Assembly (NCBI GenBank): GCA_035943935.1
Contig: DASZBR010000017.1
Location: 73,642-137,641, forward strand
Direction of reading: 5' to 3'
DNA: 64,000 nucleotides
DNA from: DASZBR01 sp035943935
GTDB lineage: Bacteria; Pseudomonadota; Gammaproteobacteria; DASZBR01
A program made the translations under genes and the position numbers. Positions 46,452 to 55,781 of this stretch are shown here, in pieces (position 1 is the stretch's first letter; each line of letters opens with the position of its first letter). The notes below the pieces were generated by a model that searched no databases, had not been told where the DNA came from, and saw only the letters and a program-made list of their open reading frames with translations.

Positions 46452-47467
46452 ATTTGCCGACATTACCCACAACGCGAGATGAAAATTGGAAATATACGGA
46501 TTTGTCAGTATTAGCATCTAAGCCACGTGTTTTTACTCAAAACAAAATCATTACTTTTAAAAATCATACCCAAAAGGGTATTGTCATCACGCCATTAACT
46601 ATTCAGCCTGAAAACTCTCTCGATACATTTGAAAATCTAAATAAAAAGTTTAATACGGAAAATTACAGCATCACTATTTCTGAAGATTTGGCTCAGCCCT
46701 TAGAAATTATTTATACCGCTCAGGGTGATGAGTGGCATCAGCCGAGAATTAAAATTATTGTAGAAAATAATATTGCCGCTACTATTATAGAAATTTTTGA
46801 GAGTAATATACCCAGTATTATAAATGCTGTTACAGAAATTGAAATGAGTTCTGGATCAAATTTGGCTTATTATAAAATTCAAGCTGAACATATAAACACT
46901 TTTCATATTGGCCGAACGCATATTACTCTTGATGCAAAATCGCATGTTCAGGCTTTTACTTTATCTAAAGGCTCGCAGTTGGCGAGAAGTGATATATTTG
47001 TTACGTTCCAGGGTGAACACGCCAGCTGTGATTTATACGGCTTATCTTATTCTAAGTCTCGCCAACATCTGGATCACCATACAGTTATAGACCATGCAGT
47101 CGGACATTGTACCAGCAATGAATTTTACCGCAGTATTTTAGATGATAAATCACGCGTGGTATTTAATGGCAAAGTGATTGTTCGAGAGGGTGCTCATCAA
47201 ACAGAAGCGAATCAATCAAATCATAATATTTTATTATCTTCAGAGGCTGAGATTGATACCAAGCCAGAATTAGAAATTTATCATGATGATGTAAAATGCA
47301 CGCATGGCGCGACGATTGGTCAGCTCGATGACGAAGCGTTATTTTATTTGCGATCCAGAGGCTTAAGTGAAGAAGCATCGAGAGACATATTAATTCAAGC
47401 CTTTGGTAATAAAGTTTTACAGTGTATTTCAGATGAGCAATTGCGAGAACGATTATGTCAGTATTAA
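46448..47467 (+). CDS. sufD: Fe-S cluster assembly subunit SufD
   Basis: SufD is the SufB paralogue that completes the scaffold. The ATG at 46448 overlaps the sufC stop (ATGA) and gives 339 residues; an upstream TTG frame is unlikely. The N-terminal part is divergent, as usual. The C-terminal half has the typical YHDDVKCTHGATIGQLDDEA and RGLSEEASRDILIQAF. It overlaps sufS by 13 bp. Confidence 0.95.
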   Translation: MNLPTLPTTRDENWKYTDLSVLASKPRVFTQNKIITFKNHTQKGIVITPLTIQPENSLDTFENLNKKFNTENYSITISEDLAQPLEIIYTAQGDEWHQPRIKIIVENNIAATIIEIFESNIPSIINAVTEIEMSSGSNLAYYKIQAEHINTFHIGRTHITLDAKSHVQAFTLSKGSQLARSDIFVTFQGEHASCDLYGLSYSKSRQHLDHHTVIDHAVGHCTSNEFYRSILDDKSRVVFNGKVIVREGAHQTEANQSNHNILLSSEAEIDTKPELEIYHDDVKCTHGATIGQLDDEALFYLRSRGLSEEASRDILIQAFGNKVLQCISDEQLRERLCQY

Positions 47468-48690
47468 CGTCTTCTGATATTCAAAAAATTCGCCAAGATT
47501 TTCCTATATTACATACTAAAGTTCATGGTAAGTCGTTAGTCTATTTTGATAACGCAGCGAGTGCACAAAAGCCAAAAGCTGTGATTGATGCAATATCACA
47601 TTGCTATGAAACCAGTTATTCAAACGTTCATAGGGGTGTGCATTATTTAAGCGAAAAAGCATCGAAGATGTTTGAAGACAGTCGTGATGTTGTAAAGAAT
47701 TTTATCAATGCCAAACATCGCGAAGAAATTATTTTTGTGCGTGGCACAACCGAAGCTATAAATTTAGTCGCGCAAACCTATGGTAGAACCAATATTAAAT
47801 CCGGCGATGAGATTTTAATTACGACGATGGAACATCATTCCAATATAGTCCCCTGGCAAATGTTATGTGAACAAACAGGCGCTGTATTAAAAGTCGCGCC
47901 TATTGATCATAACGGTGAAATAATTTTAGAAGAATTTTATAAATTATTATCAGCTAAAACTAAATTGGTTGCTGTTGTATATGTTTCTAATACATTGGGG
48001 ACCATTAATCCCGTAGAGCAAATTATTACCGCTGCGCATGCAAAACATATACCTGTATTATTAGATGCCGCACAAGCGGTTACGCATATGAGCATAGATG
48101 TCCAAAAACTAGATTGTGATTTTTTGGCTTTTTCAGGACATAAACTTTATGGCCCGACGGGGATTGGTGTTTTATATGGCAAAAAACAATATCTAGAAAA
48201 AATGCCGCCTTATCAGGGTGGTGGTGAAATGATTAACCAGGTAACGTTTGAAAAAACAACTTATCATGTCATTCCGCATAAATTCGAAGCCGGTACGCCA
48301 GATGTCACGGGAGCAATAGGCTTAGCGGCAGCTATAAAATATATCAATAATATTGGCTTGGATAATATTAAAAATTACGAAGCTGAATTATTAGCTTATG
48401 CAACAACTGAAATTTTAAAATATCCGGATATTAAAATTATTGGCACAGCAAAACATAAAGCCAGTATTGTAAGTTTCTTGTTTGACAGTATTCATCCGCA
48501 CGATGTGGGAACTATATTGGATCAAGAGGGCATTGCAGTCAGAACAGGTCATCATTGTACGATGCCATTAATGAATTTCTTTAAGGTTCCTGGGACATCT
48601 CGAGCGTCTTTTGCTTTTTATAATACTGTTGAAGAAATCGATGTTTTTATTAAGTCTTTAAATAAAATCAAGCAGGTGTTTCATGTCTGA
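47455..48690 (+). CDS. sufS: Cysteine desulfurase SufS
   Basis: SufS removes sulfur from cysteine for cluster assembly, using PLP. The 411-residue product has the PLP-binding lysine K230 (SGHKLYGPTGIG) and the active-site persulfide cysteine C368 in RTGHHC, both class II/SufS features. The N-terminal motif YFDNAASAQKP is standard. It overlaps sufD by 13 bp and the next gene by 8 bp. Confidence 0.97.
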   Translation: MSVLTSSDIQKIRQDFPILHTKVHGKSLVYFDNAASAQKPKAVIDAISHCYETSYSNVHRGVHYLSEKASKMFEDSRDVVKNFINAKHREEIIFVRGTTEAINLVAQTYGRTNIKSGDEILITTMEHHSNIVPWQMLCEQTGAVLKVAPIDHNGEIILEEFYKLLSAKTKLVAVVYVSNTLGTINPVEQIITAAHAKHIPVLLDAAQAVTHMSIDVQKLDCDFLAFSGHKLYGPTGIGVLYGKKQYLEKMPPYQGGGEMINQVTFEKTTYHVIPHKFEAGTPDVTGAIGLAAAIKYINNIGLDNIKNYEAELLAYATTEILKYPDIKIIGTAKHKASIVSFLFDSIHPHDVGTILDQEGIAVRTGHHCTMPLMNFFKVPGTSRASFAFYNTVEEIDVFIKSLNKIKQVFHV

Positions 48691-49129
48691 TTTAAGAGAT
48701 CTCTATCAAGAAGTTATTATTGATCACAATAGAAATCCGCGAAATTTTGCTAAATTAGACAATAGCACGCATGAAGCCGAAGGTTTTAATCCCTTGTGCG
48801 GCGATAAATTAAAATTATATTTAATTATAAAAAATAATATTATCGAAAAAATTAATTTCGAAGGTTCAGGTTGTGCGATTTCTACAGCCTCAGCGTCACT
48901 CATGACAGAACATTTATTGGGCAAGACAGTTGAAGAAGCTGAAAAAATATTTAAATTGTTTCATGATTTTATGATTACGGATATTTCTACGGTGAGTACT
49001 GATCTGGGGAAATTAAAAGTATTGGCAGGCGTAAGAGAATATCCTGCTCGTGTAAAATGCGCGACATTAGCGTGGCATACTTTAGAGGCTGCACTTCATC
49101 AACAAAAAATACCAGTTTCAACGGAGTAG
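48683..49129 (+). CDS. sufU: SufU-type sulfur acceptor/scaffold
   Basis: The 148-residue product is an IscU-fold protein of the SufU type. C39, C64 and C126 plus D41 (NPLCGD, GSGCAIS, ARVKCATL) form the zinc/sulfur site, and the insertion before the last cysteine is characteristic of SufU. SufU accepts sulfur from SufS in place of SufE. It starts 8 bp before the end of sufS. No sufE or sufA is present in this operon. Confidence 0.93.
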   Translation: MSDLRDLYQEVIIDHNRNPRNFAKLDNSTHEAEGFNPLCGDKLKLYLIIKNNIIEKINFEGSGCAISTASASLMTEHLLGKTVEEAEKIFKLFHDFMITDISTVSTDLGKLKVLAGVREYPARVKCATLAWHTLEAALHQQKIPVSTE

Positions 49130-49133
49130 TGTG

Positions 49134-49460
49134 ATGGCATACGGCAAAAAAGAAATGGCAAAAATACATGAAGATATTATTGCTATGCTCAAGACCATTT
49201 ATGATCCAGAAATTCCCGTGAATATTTATGATTTAGGTTTAATCTACGATGTCATTGTTGATCCTTTAGGTAATGTCGACGTAAAAATGACATTAACGGC
49301 TCCAGGTTGTCCTGTTGCACAAACATTTCCGGGCACAGTTGAAGATGCCGTAAAGAGTGTATTGGGTGTCAATGACGCGAAAGTCGAATTAGTCTGGGAT
49401 CCACCGTGGACACAAGATCGTATGACAGATGCAGCGAAATTGCAGTTGGGATTATTATAG
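49134..49460 (+). CDS. sufT: SufT-like MIP18/DUF59 protein
   Basis: DUF59 proteins help mature or deliver Fe-S clusters. The 108-residue product has the domain signature IYDPEIPVNIYDLGLIYDV, then MTLTAPGCPVAQ with the conserved cysteine, and ends VWDPPWTQDRMTDAAK. The ATG at 49134 is 7 bp after GGAG; the GTG immediately before it is an alternative start. It ends the suf operon proper. Confidence 0.9.
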   Translation: MAYGKKEMAKIHEDIIAMLKTIYDPEIPVNIYDLGLIYDVIVDPLGNVDVKMTLTAPGCPVAQTFPGTVEDAVKSVLGVNDAKVELVWDPPWTQDRMTDAAKLQLGLL

Positions 49461-49504
49461 GGTATTGTTACGCCTGTTCTTAAACAGGGAGTCAAGGAGA
49501 AATC

Positions 49505-49717
49505 ATGCTTAATCTACCTTCAAATATCGGTAAACGTGAAAAAATGGTTCGCGGAATTCTTGGTGCATTAGTCATTGTTTTTGCAATGATTAGCCCGGTG
49601 TTAGTCATGCTCGTCGGTATCCTCTTAATTGCTGAAGCTTTCGTGGGTTATTGCGGTATTGTTCAGCTTATCGAAAAATTCAAATTGGATGCAGATAAAC
49701 CAGTCATCAATAAATGA
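49505..49717 (+). CDS. DUF2892 small inner-membrane protein
   Basis: The 70-residue product starts NIGKREKMVRGILG and has one or two membrane helices (VIVFAMISPVLVMLVGILLIAEAF), then GYCGIV, the hallmarks of DUF2892. Function is unknown; the family often occurs alone or fused to rhodanese domains, consistent with the sulfur-handling neighbours. AAGGAGA precedes the ATG. It lies 44 bp after sufT and before a strong terminator. Confidence 0.85.
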   Translation: MLNLPSNIGKREKMVRGILGALVIVFAMISPVLVMLVGILLIAEAFVGYCGIVQLIEKFKLDADKPVINK

Positions 49718-49747
49718 TACTGGTGGGTCAATGCCCCACCTCTACTG

Positions 49748-49775
49748 AAAAGGCGAGATAATCTCTCGCCTTTTT
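49748..49775 (+). terminator. Strong Rho-independent terminator after the suf operon
   Basis: An 11-bp perfect stem (AAAAGGCGAGA at 49748-49758 with TCTCGCCTTTT at 49764-49774) and a 5-nt loop end in a T run. It separates the suf/DUF2892 transcript from the accessory genes that follow. Confidence 0.93.
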
Positions 49776-49859
49776 AGTTTTTAAGCCCTCAACGCCTGTT
49801 AGCACAGCTCCCCAAAACCCCTTTTTTTGATCTATACCTTATATATAGAGAGTTGTTCT

Positions 49860-52028
49860 ATGGGGGTGGGTATGGATGAACCAAGAGATGTGCCAGGCCG
49901 GTTTGATTGGGCGGCTTATTGGGCAGCTTATGTCGAAGCTCACGGAGAAACGATCGCGCCTACGGCAGAGCTGCGTATGAGAGATCATGAAAAACTCTGT
50001 CAGCAATTAGGTCTTATACCTGTCAGTCGTACATTAACAAATATAGAGTTGGCTGTTCAAAATTTTCTCGATAGCGGTGAGATATCAAATGTATTGGATT
50101 TTGAAGCGTATAGAAATCATTTTGAAGAACTTGCTGAAGATAACGTCGTATTTTCTGTACCCGCTACACAGCAACAATCTCCAGAACCTCAACGACGTCG
50201 TGAAAGACATGCACGACAAAGTTCACTCACTTTTTTTGAGCCGCCGCCTGTCGTAAGGCTGCTCACTCCAGATGACCAACTTATGCGCGCAGGTGCGGGT
50301 GTTGAATCATTGCGGGAATGGTTCAATCTGAAGGAGGGCGACCGAATTAAAAAATTAGGGTTGATAGAACTTATAACAAGGTTTTATAGCAATTTAATTT
50401 TTACATTAAAACAATTGAATATATCTGATGAAGTGTTGCTAGAAGGATTAATCCAAGAAAGAAATGCCAATAGCGCAAATCCTCAAAATTTTGTATTTGC
50501 ACTCAAGAATGAAGTCGAAGCAGCTATAGAAAATGCATTGAGAGAGATAAAGGGAAATATTCTATCAGAGTATGTTCCTCGAGGCAGAGAACCTCTCGAA
50601 CAAGAGATCCTCGATCAACCTTTTTTTCAAGTATTGAAGGAGCACCTTTTTGATCAACAAGATGAAGCCATACCTGTAAAAGAAGGGAATGAAGGACCCT
50701 CAGTTGTAACAGATGCAATTAACGCGCTTACTCAAAGATATAGAGCCCAGCTTGATGAACTAGTGCGTAAGCGTGTAGAAAATTATGGCCATGTGCCTCC
50801 CGATCAAACAGCAGAAGGTAAACTTAAGCGCACTGTTGCAGCGCTGGAAGCATTGCAGGCGTGGGCATCACTTAAAAAATTATCAGTTGTCGGCAAAGCA
50901 ACGCCTGAGAGTTTGACGGACGAAATTATAAAGTATTATGGTGCATTGATATCTGAGTTGGAGCCTGTTTTAGGAGCTGAATTTCACTTAAAGTTGAATG
51001 AAGAATTGAGACGCAATCTTGTGAGTCCCAAAGTAATTACGTTTAAGTGTGAACAAGAAAGTCATGATGCGCTCGAAAAGATATTTTTAGAGTTGTCAGA
51101 CTATATTCGAGGTAAATTTTCCGATCTTCCCACGGCTCAATCTGTGTTTGAAATATTTAAAACATATTATTTGGCTCTCGCATTTCGCAATAAGATGACA
51201 CTTCAGGATCTTTCTACGGCAGATTGTGTGACCTTGTTATCACGTGAACACGAGAAGTTGCTTGAAGATGAGCGGCAAAATCCCCGAGTAAAAGGAAGTA
51301 CAAAATTAATTGATTGGATTAATGGTTATGCGGCTCCGATTGTAGTGAGAGAAGTTGATCTTAGGGATTTAACGCGAGATGAACAGCAAAAATGCCAACG
51401 TATGGGAGATGACCCGTTTGTTTATGTAGATAATAAAATCTTTAGACGAAAAAAAGGTGGGCCATTGTTCGAAGTGCAAAACAATCGAAAGCAACATTAT
51501 AAGAATTCAGTTGAGGCGTATCTTGCTGAAAATAAAGGCTCGGAGATAGATGTTTTTGTGGGAGTGTTGAGAGATCTCAATACGCTAGCATCTTATCAAC
51601 AATTTTATATTGTGAAGGTGATGAGTCAGGGTGAAAGTTTGGAGGGTTTTGGCGATGCGCAGCCGTTTAAATCAGTGCGCACTGTTATTAATAGTTTAAA
51701 AGCTTTTTTGGCGACATTACCTGAAGACGTTAAGCAGAAAAAAGGATTGCTGGGAAAGGTAGAAAGAACATTGAGCGAAATAGAAAATAATTTAGAGATC
51801 ATTGAAGAATGGGTGCGCAAGAGTGGCGTTTTGGATAAAGATCAGCTTTGTATGCTTGATAAAACATTACGAAAAGGTGGTTTTTTGGGTGCTCGTTACG
51901 TGAAAATTGATCTCAGCGAATTAGAAAAAATAAGGGGATACATTGCTCAACAATTAGGCCATAAAATGTACAGGGATTTGCCGTTGCTGCCACCGCCGTC
52001 GGTTCAGCCTGGGCCGGGAAAAAAATAA
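49860..52028 (+). CDS. Large accessory protein of unknown function (candidate effector)
   Basis: The start is uncertain. The ATG at 49860 (722 residues) has AGAGAG 7 bp upstream; the ATG at 49872 is an alternative, and a TTG at 49827 is unlikely. No family is recognised. The protein is soluble, helical and charged. Segments such as LIELITRFYSNLIFTLKQL (near 175) and LTDEIIKYYGALISELEPV (near 360) look like diverged internal repeats. The tail is proline-rich (LPPPSVQPGPGKK). It is isolated from the suf operon by a terminator. Its size, composition and the following accessory genes make an effector role plausible, but no domain supports a specific activity. No PmrA-like box is visible upstream. 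Confidence 0.6.
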   Translation: MGVGMDEPRDVPGRFDWAAYWAAYVEAHGETIAPTAELRMRDHEKLCQQLGLIPVSRTLTNIELAVQNFLDSGEISNVLDFEAYRNHFEELAEDNVVFSVPATQQQSPEPQRRRERHARQSSLTFFEPPPVVRLLTPDDQLMRAGAGVESLREWFNLKEGDRIKKLGLIELITRFYSNLIFTLKQLNISDEVLLEGLIQERNANSANPQNFVFALKNEVEAAIENALREIKGNILSEYVPRGREPLEQEILDQPFFQVLKEHLFDQQDEAIPVKEGNEGPSVVTDAINALTQRYRAQLDELVRKRVENYGHVPPDQTAEGKLKRTVAALEALQAWASLKKLSVVGKATPESLTDEIIKYYGALISELEPVLGAEFHLKLNEELRRNLVSPKVITFKCEQESHDALEKIFLELSDYIRGKFSDLPTAQSVFEIFKTYYLALAFRNKMTLQDLSTADCVTLLSREHEKLLEDERQNPRVKGSTKLIDWINGYAAPIVVREVDLRDLTRDEQQKCQRMGDDPFVYVDNKIFRRKKGGPLFEVQNNRKQHYKNSVEAYLAENKGSEIDVFVGVLRDLNTLASYQQFYIVKVMSQGESLEGFGDAQPFKSVRTVINSLKAFLATLPEDVKQKKGLLGKVERTLSEIENNLEIIEEWVRKSGVLDKDQLCMLDKTLRKGGFLGARYVKIDLSELEKIRGYIAQQLGHKMYRDLPLLPPPSVQPGPGKK

Positions 52029-52098
52029 AAGTTTTGTCTGTTTTTACGCTATACTCTTCCTGTTTTGCCCCATACCATTCAAATAACAGGAGAGAAAT

Positions 52099-52449
52099 AT
52101 GAGTAATGAATCCCAAACCGTTTCGCCCGTTGTATTCCCCGGTGGTCCCACAGTAGAAACCTTCTTAGAGGCCTATCAAACTTTAGTGTTTGATCAGAAG
52201 AAGAGTGTCAGTACGACAACATTTTTCGATGAGCTTAGTAAGGCGCTTGGGCTTGATCAAACCGCTAAAGAAATACTCCGTCCTATTTGGAATAGTTCTT
52301 TGACTAACCTTAAAAAGGACTGGCAAGAAAGGCGAGAACAATCAGGGATGTTTTTTCAAACTGGGTTTGCAGAAAAAGTTGAACGAAGTTTTTTGAATAT
52401 GGGGCTTCAAGCTGTTTTTCAAAAAGAAGCGAGTCTGAAAAAAGCTTAA
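52099..52449 (+). CDS. Small hypothetical protein following a large accessory gene
   Basis: The 116-residue product is soluble and helical after a Ser/Pro/Val-rich start, with ETFLEAYQTLVFDQKKS and FFDELSKALGLDQTAKEIL. No family is recognised. AGGAGAG is a strong ribosome-binding site. A possible -10 (TATACT near 52051) precedes it, so it may have its own promoter. It lies 70 bp after the 722-aa gene, a third case of a small gene following a large accessory gene. Confidence 0.6.
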   Translation: MSNESQTVSPVVFPGGPTVETFLEAYQTLVFDQKKSVSTTTFFDELSKALGLDQTAKEILRPIWNSSLTNLKKDWQERREQSGMFFQTGFAEKVERSFLNMGLQAVFQKEASLKKA

Positions 52450-52491
52450 AGTGAATGACGAGACTATTTTGCTGATGAAGGTATAAAATAT

Positions 52492-53430
52492 ATGGGGGAG
52501 TGGGGCTTTTTAGGTCGATCTGCAAAGAAGTTAAGAGAGCAAGAGTCACAACCACAAAACCCTCTTCCTGATTTACTTTACCAGTATCATGTATCTTCGG
52601 ATCAGCTGGATGAAGTTACGCTGTGTGCGCTTCGAGCAAAAATTATTTCAGCATTGAGAGAGGGGGTAGATCCCACTCAGATTTTGCCTGATAAAGATTC
52701 TTCTTTAATCGGTGCTAAGGGAAATACCGTGTTAACGGCAGCATTGGTTAAAGGTGATCAAGTATTAATTAATGCTGTCTTCGAGATATTTGAACCGGGA
52801 CATCTGATTTTTAGTGTAATGGATGGGGTGTGTTTGGCAGGGAATTCTCCACTGAGTTTGGCTTTAAAAACAGGACGGTATGATTTGGCAGAAGAGTTAA
52901 TTCTCAAAAAGGCGTGTGATGTTGATGGCATAATTGGTAATTTTGATTTTACACGTATACACCTATTGCATTTGTGTGCTTTTTTGATGGGAACCTATTA
53001 TGGAATCGACAATGCACAAGAAGAAAGATTAGTCCGAATTATGAAAGCAATTTTGGAAAGAACTCAGAATAAAGAGGTTCTTCTTTCTGAATGGGGACAT
53101 ACACCGCATGCTGTTTTGATGTTAGATGTTGGGCAAGACGATTTTTTATTGTACAAAGATAGTCGCAAAAAAGGTGCTTATTATTCCTCTTTGAGAGAAT
53201 TAAAACAATCGTATGGAGATCCTGCAGAATTTCCAACGTTTTACACGTTTGTGGGTAAAATATTTGGACGTAGTCTTAACGTTTTTTATATGTTAAACGA
53301 TCATTGTCATTGGCATAGACCAGATATCGATTTTGAACGACGCACCGCTTATTTTAGTTCGGATGAAGGGCGGCGAGTGCGTGAAGAGTTGGCTCAATTG
53401 ATGAAGCCGAGTTCTCCGAGGCCGAAGTAA
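52492..53430 (+). CDS. Ankyrin-like protein (candidate effector)
   Basis: The 312-residue product contains at least two ankyrin-like units over about residues 75-150 (GNTVLTAALVKGDQVLINAV and SPLSLALKTGRYDLAEELIL), with further helical repeats to about 220. The C-terminus is charged and ends KPSSPRPK, another SPR-type tail. There is no signal peptide. It is 42 bp after the 116-aa gene on the same strand. Ankyrin proteins are a common effector class in Legionellales. The target is unknown. Confidence 0.65.
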   Translation: MGEWGFLGRSAKKLREQESQPQNPLPDLLYQYHVSSDQLDEVTLCALRAKIISALREGVDPTQILPDKDSSLIGAKGNTVLTAALVKGDQVLINAVFEIFEPGHLIFSVMDGVCLAGNSPLSLALKTGRYDLAEELILKKACDVDGIIGNFDFTRIHLLHLCAFLMGTYYGIDNAQEERLVRIMKAILERTQNKEVLLSEWGHTPHAVLMLDVGQDDFLLYKDSRKKGAYYSSLRELKQSYGDPAEFPTFYTFVGKIFGRSLNVFYMLNDHCHWHRPDIDFERRTAYFSSDEGRRVREELAQLMKPSSPRPK

Positions 53431-53757
53431 CACTTGTTCACGTCGTCCCGAAGGAGCGAAGCGATGAGGGATCTCCTGCTACGATGTTCAAGATATTTTT
53501 CGAGGTAGTACTTTCTAAGTAGGGTTCAATTTTTTCACCGAATATTTTTTGTTTTTTATTTAAAAATAATATGAATCCTGCTTAAATATATTTATGTAAA
53601 GTATTATGTTCAACATCGTAGCAGGAGATCCCTCATCGCTTCGCTCCTTCGGGACGACGTGAAAGGTGGTGTTTTTGCAGATTTGTAGATAATTGCGCAG
53701 CAGGCTACTGCGTAAATTCATCCAAGGACCTCTTATGGGCGGGTTAATATCCTGCCC
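53431..53757. other. Intergenic region dominated by an inverted-repeat element
   Basis: No gene is supported here. Most of the region is the inverted-repeat element at 53437-53663. A second hairpin, GGGCGGG (53737-53743) with CCTGCCC (53751-53757) and a 7-nt loop, ends just before the uvrB stop. Read on the plus strand it is followed, after a short gap, by a T-rich stretch, so it may act as a weak terminator. Confidence 0.6.
53437..53663. repeat. MITE-like element with 54-bp inverted repeats
   Basis: The arms 53437-53490 and 53610-53663 are reverse complements with one mismatch. They include the core GAAGGAGCGAAGCGATGAGG. They enclose 119 bp of AT-rich sequence with no open frame. The size, terminal inverted repeats and lack of coding capacity resemble a miniature transposable or REP-type element. 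On RNA it would form a very long hairpin. No clear target-site duplication was found. Confidence 0.8.
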
Positions 53758-55713
53758 CTACGATTTTTTATTTTTCTGCTTCAACACTCGAATCTCATCT
53801 CTCAACTCCGCCGCTTTTTCGAATTCTAAATTCTGCGCAAAGAAATGCATTTCGGCTTCGAGCTCTGAAATGGTTTTCCCGCCAGATAAGAATTTTTTAC
53901 TTTGTGGAGTCGTCGCGGGTGCCGCTTCTAAAATATCGTGAATGGCTTTTTGAATAGATTTTGGGGTAATGCCGTGTAAAGTATTATAGGTTACTTGTTT
54001 GGCACGTCTTCTATCAGTTTCCTCAATTGCTCGTTGCATCGAGCCGGTTATTTTATCAGCATATAATATAGCCTTGCCGTTGATGTTTCGTGCTGCTCGT
54101 CCAATCGTTTGAATCAATGATCGTTCAGATCTTAAAAAGCCTTCTTTGTCTGCATCTAATATTGCTACGAGAGAAACTTCAGGCAAATCTAAACCCTCTC
54201 GTAATAAATTAATGCCCACAAGAACATCACACTTTCCCTTTCTGAGATCCCGAATAATTTCCATGCGTTCAACCGTATCGATATCAGAATGCAAATATCG
54301 GACGTTTATTTTTTTGCCTTGTAAATATTCGGTCAGATCTTCAGATAATCGTTTGGTGAGTGTTGTGACTAATATGCGTTCATCATTCGCAATGCGTAAT
54401 TTTATTTCGCCTAATAAATTTTCGACTTGATTACCTACAGGACGAATTTCAATCTCCGGATCAATAAGTCCAGTTGGCCGAACCACTTGTTCAATCACAG
54501 CTCCCGAATGTTCTAATTCATACGGGCCTGGAGTGGCAGAAATATAAACCGTCTGTGGAGAAAGATTTAAAAACTCTTCAAATCTTAAGGGTCTATTATC
54601 TAATGCACACGGTAAACGAAAGCCGTAATTAACGAGATTTTCTTTGCGTGCGCGATCGCCTTTATACATTCCACCCAGTTGCGGAATAGTCACGTGTGAT
54701 TCGTCAACATATAAAACAGCATCTTTGGGTAAATATTCAAATAAAGTAGGTGGTGGCTCGCCAGGATTTCGTCCGGATAAATAACGCGAATAATTTTCTA
54801 TCCCCGAGCAATAACCTAATTCATACATCATTTCAATGTCATAGGTTGTTCGTTCTTTTAGGCGCTGGGCTTCTATTAATTTATTATTGGCATAAAAATA
54901 ATTTAATCTATCTTCAAGTTCCGCTTTAATTTTATCAATCGCCTCTAAGATTTTTTCTCTCGGCGTGACGTAATGGGTTTTGGGATAGAGAGTGTAACGC
55001 GCTATTTTTGAAAGTACTTCGCCAGTCAGGGGATCAAAAAAACTTAAATTTTCGATTTCATCACCAAACAATTCTATACGAACCGCATCGCTGTCTGCTT
55101 CAATAGGATAGATATCGATCACATCGCCACGTACTCTATACGTTCCCCTGTCGAAACTAATTTCGTTACGGGTGTATTGCAATTCAGCCAGTCGTCTTAA
55201 TATTTGCCGCTGATCAACCGTATCTCCCTTTTTTAAAATTAAAATCATGCCTAAATATGATTTCGGATCGCCCAAGCCATATATCGCTGACACCGTTGCG
55301 ACAATAATGACATCTTTGCGTTCCATTAAGCTTTTGGTTGCAGAAAGTCTCATCTGTTCTATTTGTTCGTTAATAGAGGCATCTTTTTCGATGAAAGTAT
55401 CGGAGGCGGGGACGTACGCTTCTGGTTGGTAATAGTCGTAATACGATACAAAGTACTCAACGGCGTTCTTAGGGAAAAACGCTTTCATCTCGCCGTAGAG
55501 TTGGGCAGCCAGTGTTTTATTGGGGGCCAATATGATAGCCGGGCGCTGAATATGCTGGATAACATGTGCGCACGTGAACGTCTTGCCCGAGCCCGTGACA
55601 CCCAAAAGTGTTTGATGCGCGAGTCCGGCCTCAAGTCCTTGAACAAGACCTGAAATCGCTTCGGGCTGATCGCCGGCGGGTTTGAAATGGGATTCGATGA
55701 CGAAGTTCTTCAT
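53758..55713 (-). CDS. uvrB: Excinuclease ABC subunit B
   Basis: UvrB verifies DNA damage handed over by UvrA and recruits UvrC in nucleotide excision repair. The product (651 residues from the ATG at 55713; a TTG 9 bp upstream is unlikely) has Walker A GVTGSGKTFT near residue 38, the beta-hairpin YFVSYYDYYQPEAYVP, the DESH helicase motif and the C-terminal UVR motif (ELEAEMHFFAQNLEFEKAAE) that binds UvrC. Length and motifs are normal. It is divergent from the F-box/ankyrin gene. Confidence 0.98.
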   Translation of the reverse strand: MKNFVIESHFKPAGDQPEAISGLVQGLEAGLAHQTLLGVTGSGKTFTCAHVIQHIQRPAIILAPNKTLAAQLYGEMKAFFPKNAVEYFVSYYDYYQPEAYVPASDTFIEKDASINEQIEQMRLSATKSLMERKDVIIVATVSAIYGLGDPKSYLGMILILKKGDTVDQRQILRRLAELQYTRNEISFDRGTYRVRGDVIDIYPIEADSDAVRIELFGDEIENLSFFDPLTGEVLSKIARYTLYPKTHYVTPREKILEAIDKIKAELEDRLNYFYANNKLIEAQRLKERTTYDIEMMYELGYCSGIENYSRYLSGRNPGEPPPTLFEYLPKDAVLYVDESHVTIPQLGGMYKGDRARKENLVNYGFRLPCALDNRPLRFEEFLNLSPQTVYISATPGPYELEHSGAVIEQVVRPTGLIDPEIEIRPVGNQVENLLGEIKLRIANDERILVTTLTKRLSEDLTEYLQGKKINVRYLHSDIDTVERMEIIRDLRKGKCDVLVGINLLREGLDLPEVSLVAILDADKEGFLRSERSLIQTIGRAARNINGKAILYADKITGSMQRAIEETDRRRAKQVTYNTLHGITPKSIQKAIHDILEAAPATTPQSKKFLSGGKTISELEAEMHFFAQNLEFEKAAELRDEIRVLKQKNKKS

Positions 55714-55740
55714 AATGGCCAAATAGTAGCATTTTTCAGG

Positions 55741-55746
55741 TATAAT
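55741..55746 (+). promoter_or_regulatory. Candidate -10 for the F-box/ankyrin gene
   Basis: A perfect TATAAT lies 35 bp before the start at 55782. No good -35 is seen at 16-18 bp upstream, so an activator or another signal may be needed. Confidence 0.4.
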
Positions 55747-55781
55747 CGGGGGCTCTTAATAGTTAAAAAGGTAGATTTATT

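Noticed and set aside
53737..53757. Hairpin as a canonical uvrB terminator
   Set aside because: In the uvrB direction the hairpin directly follows the stop codon but has no T run after it.
55755..55775. TTAATAGTTAA-type repeat before the F-box/ankyrin gene as a PmrA box
   Set aside because: The two TTAA units are 7 bp apart, not 11, and lie downstream of the likely -10.
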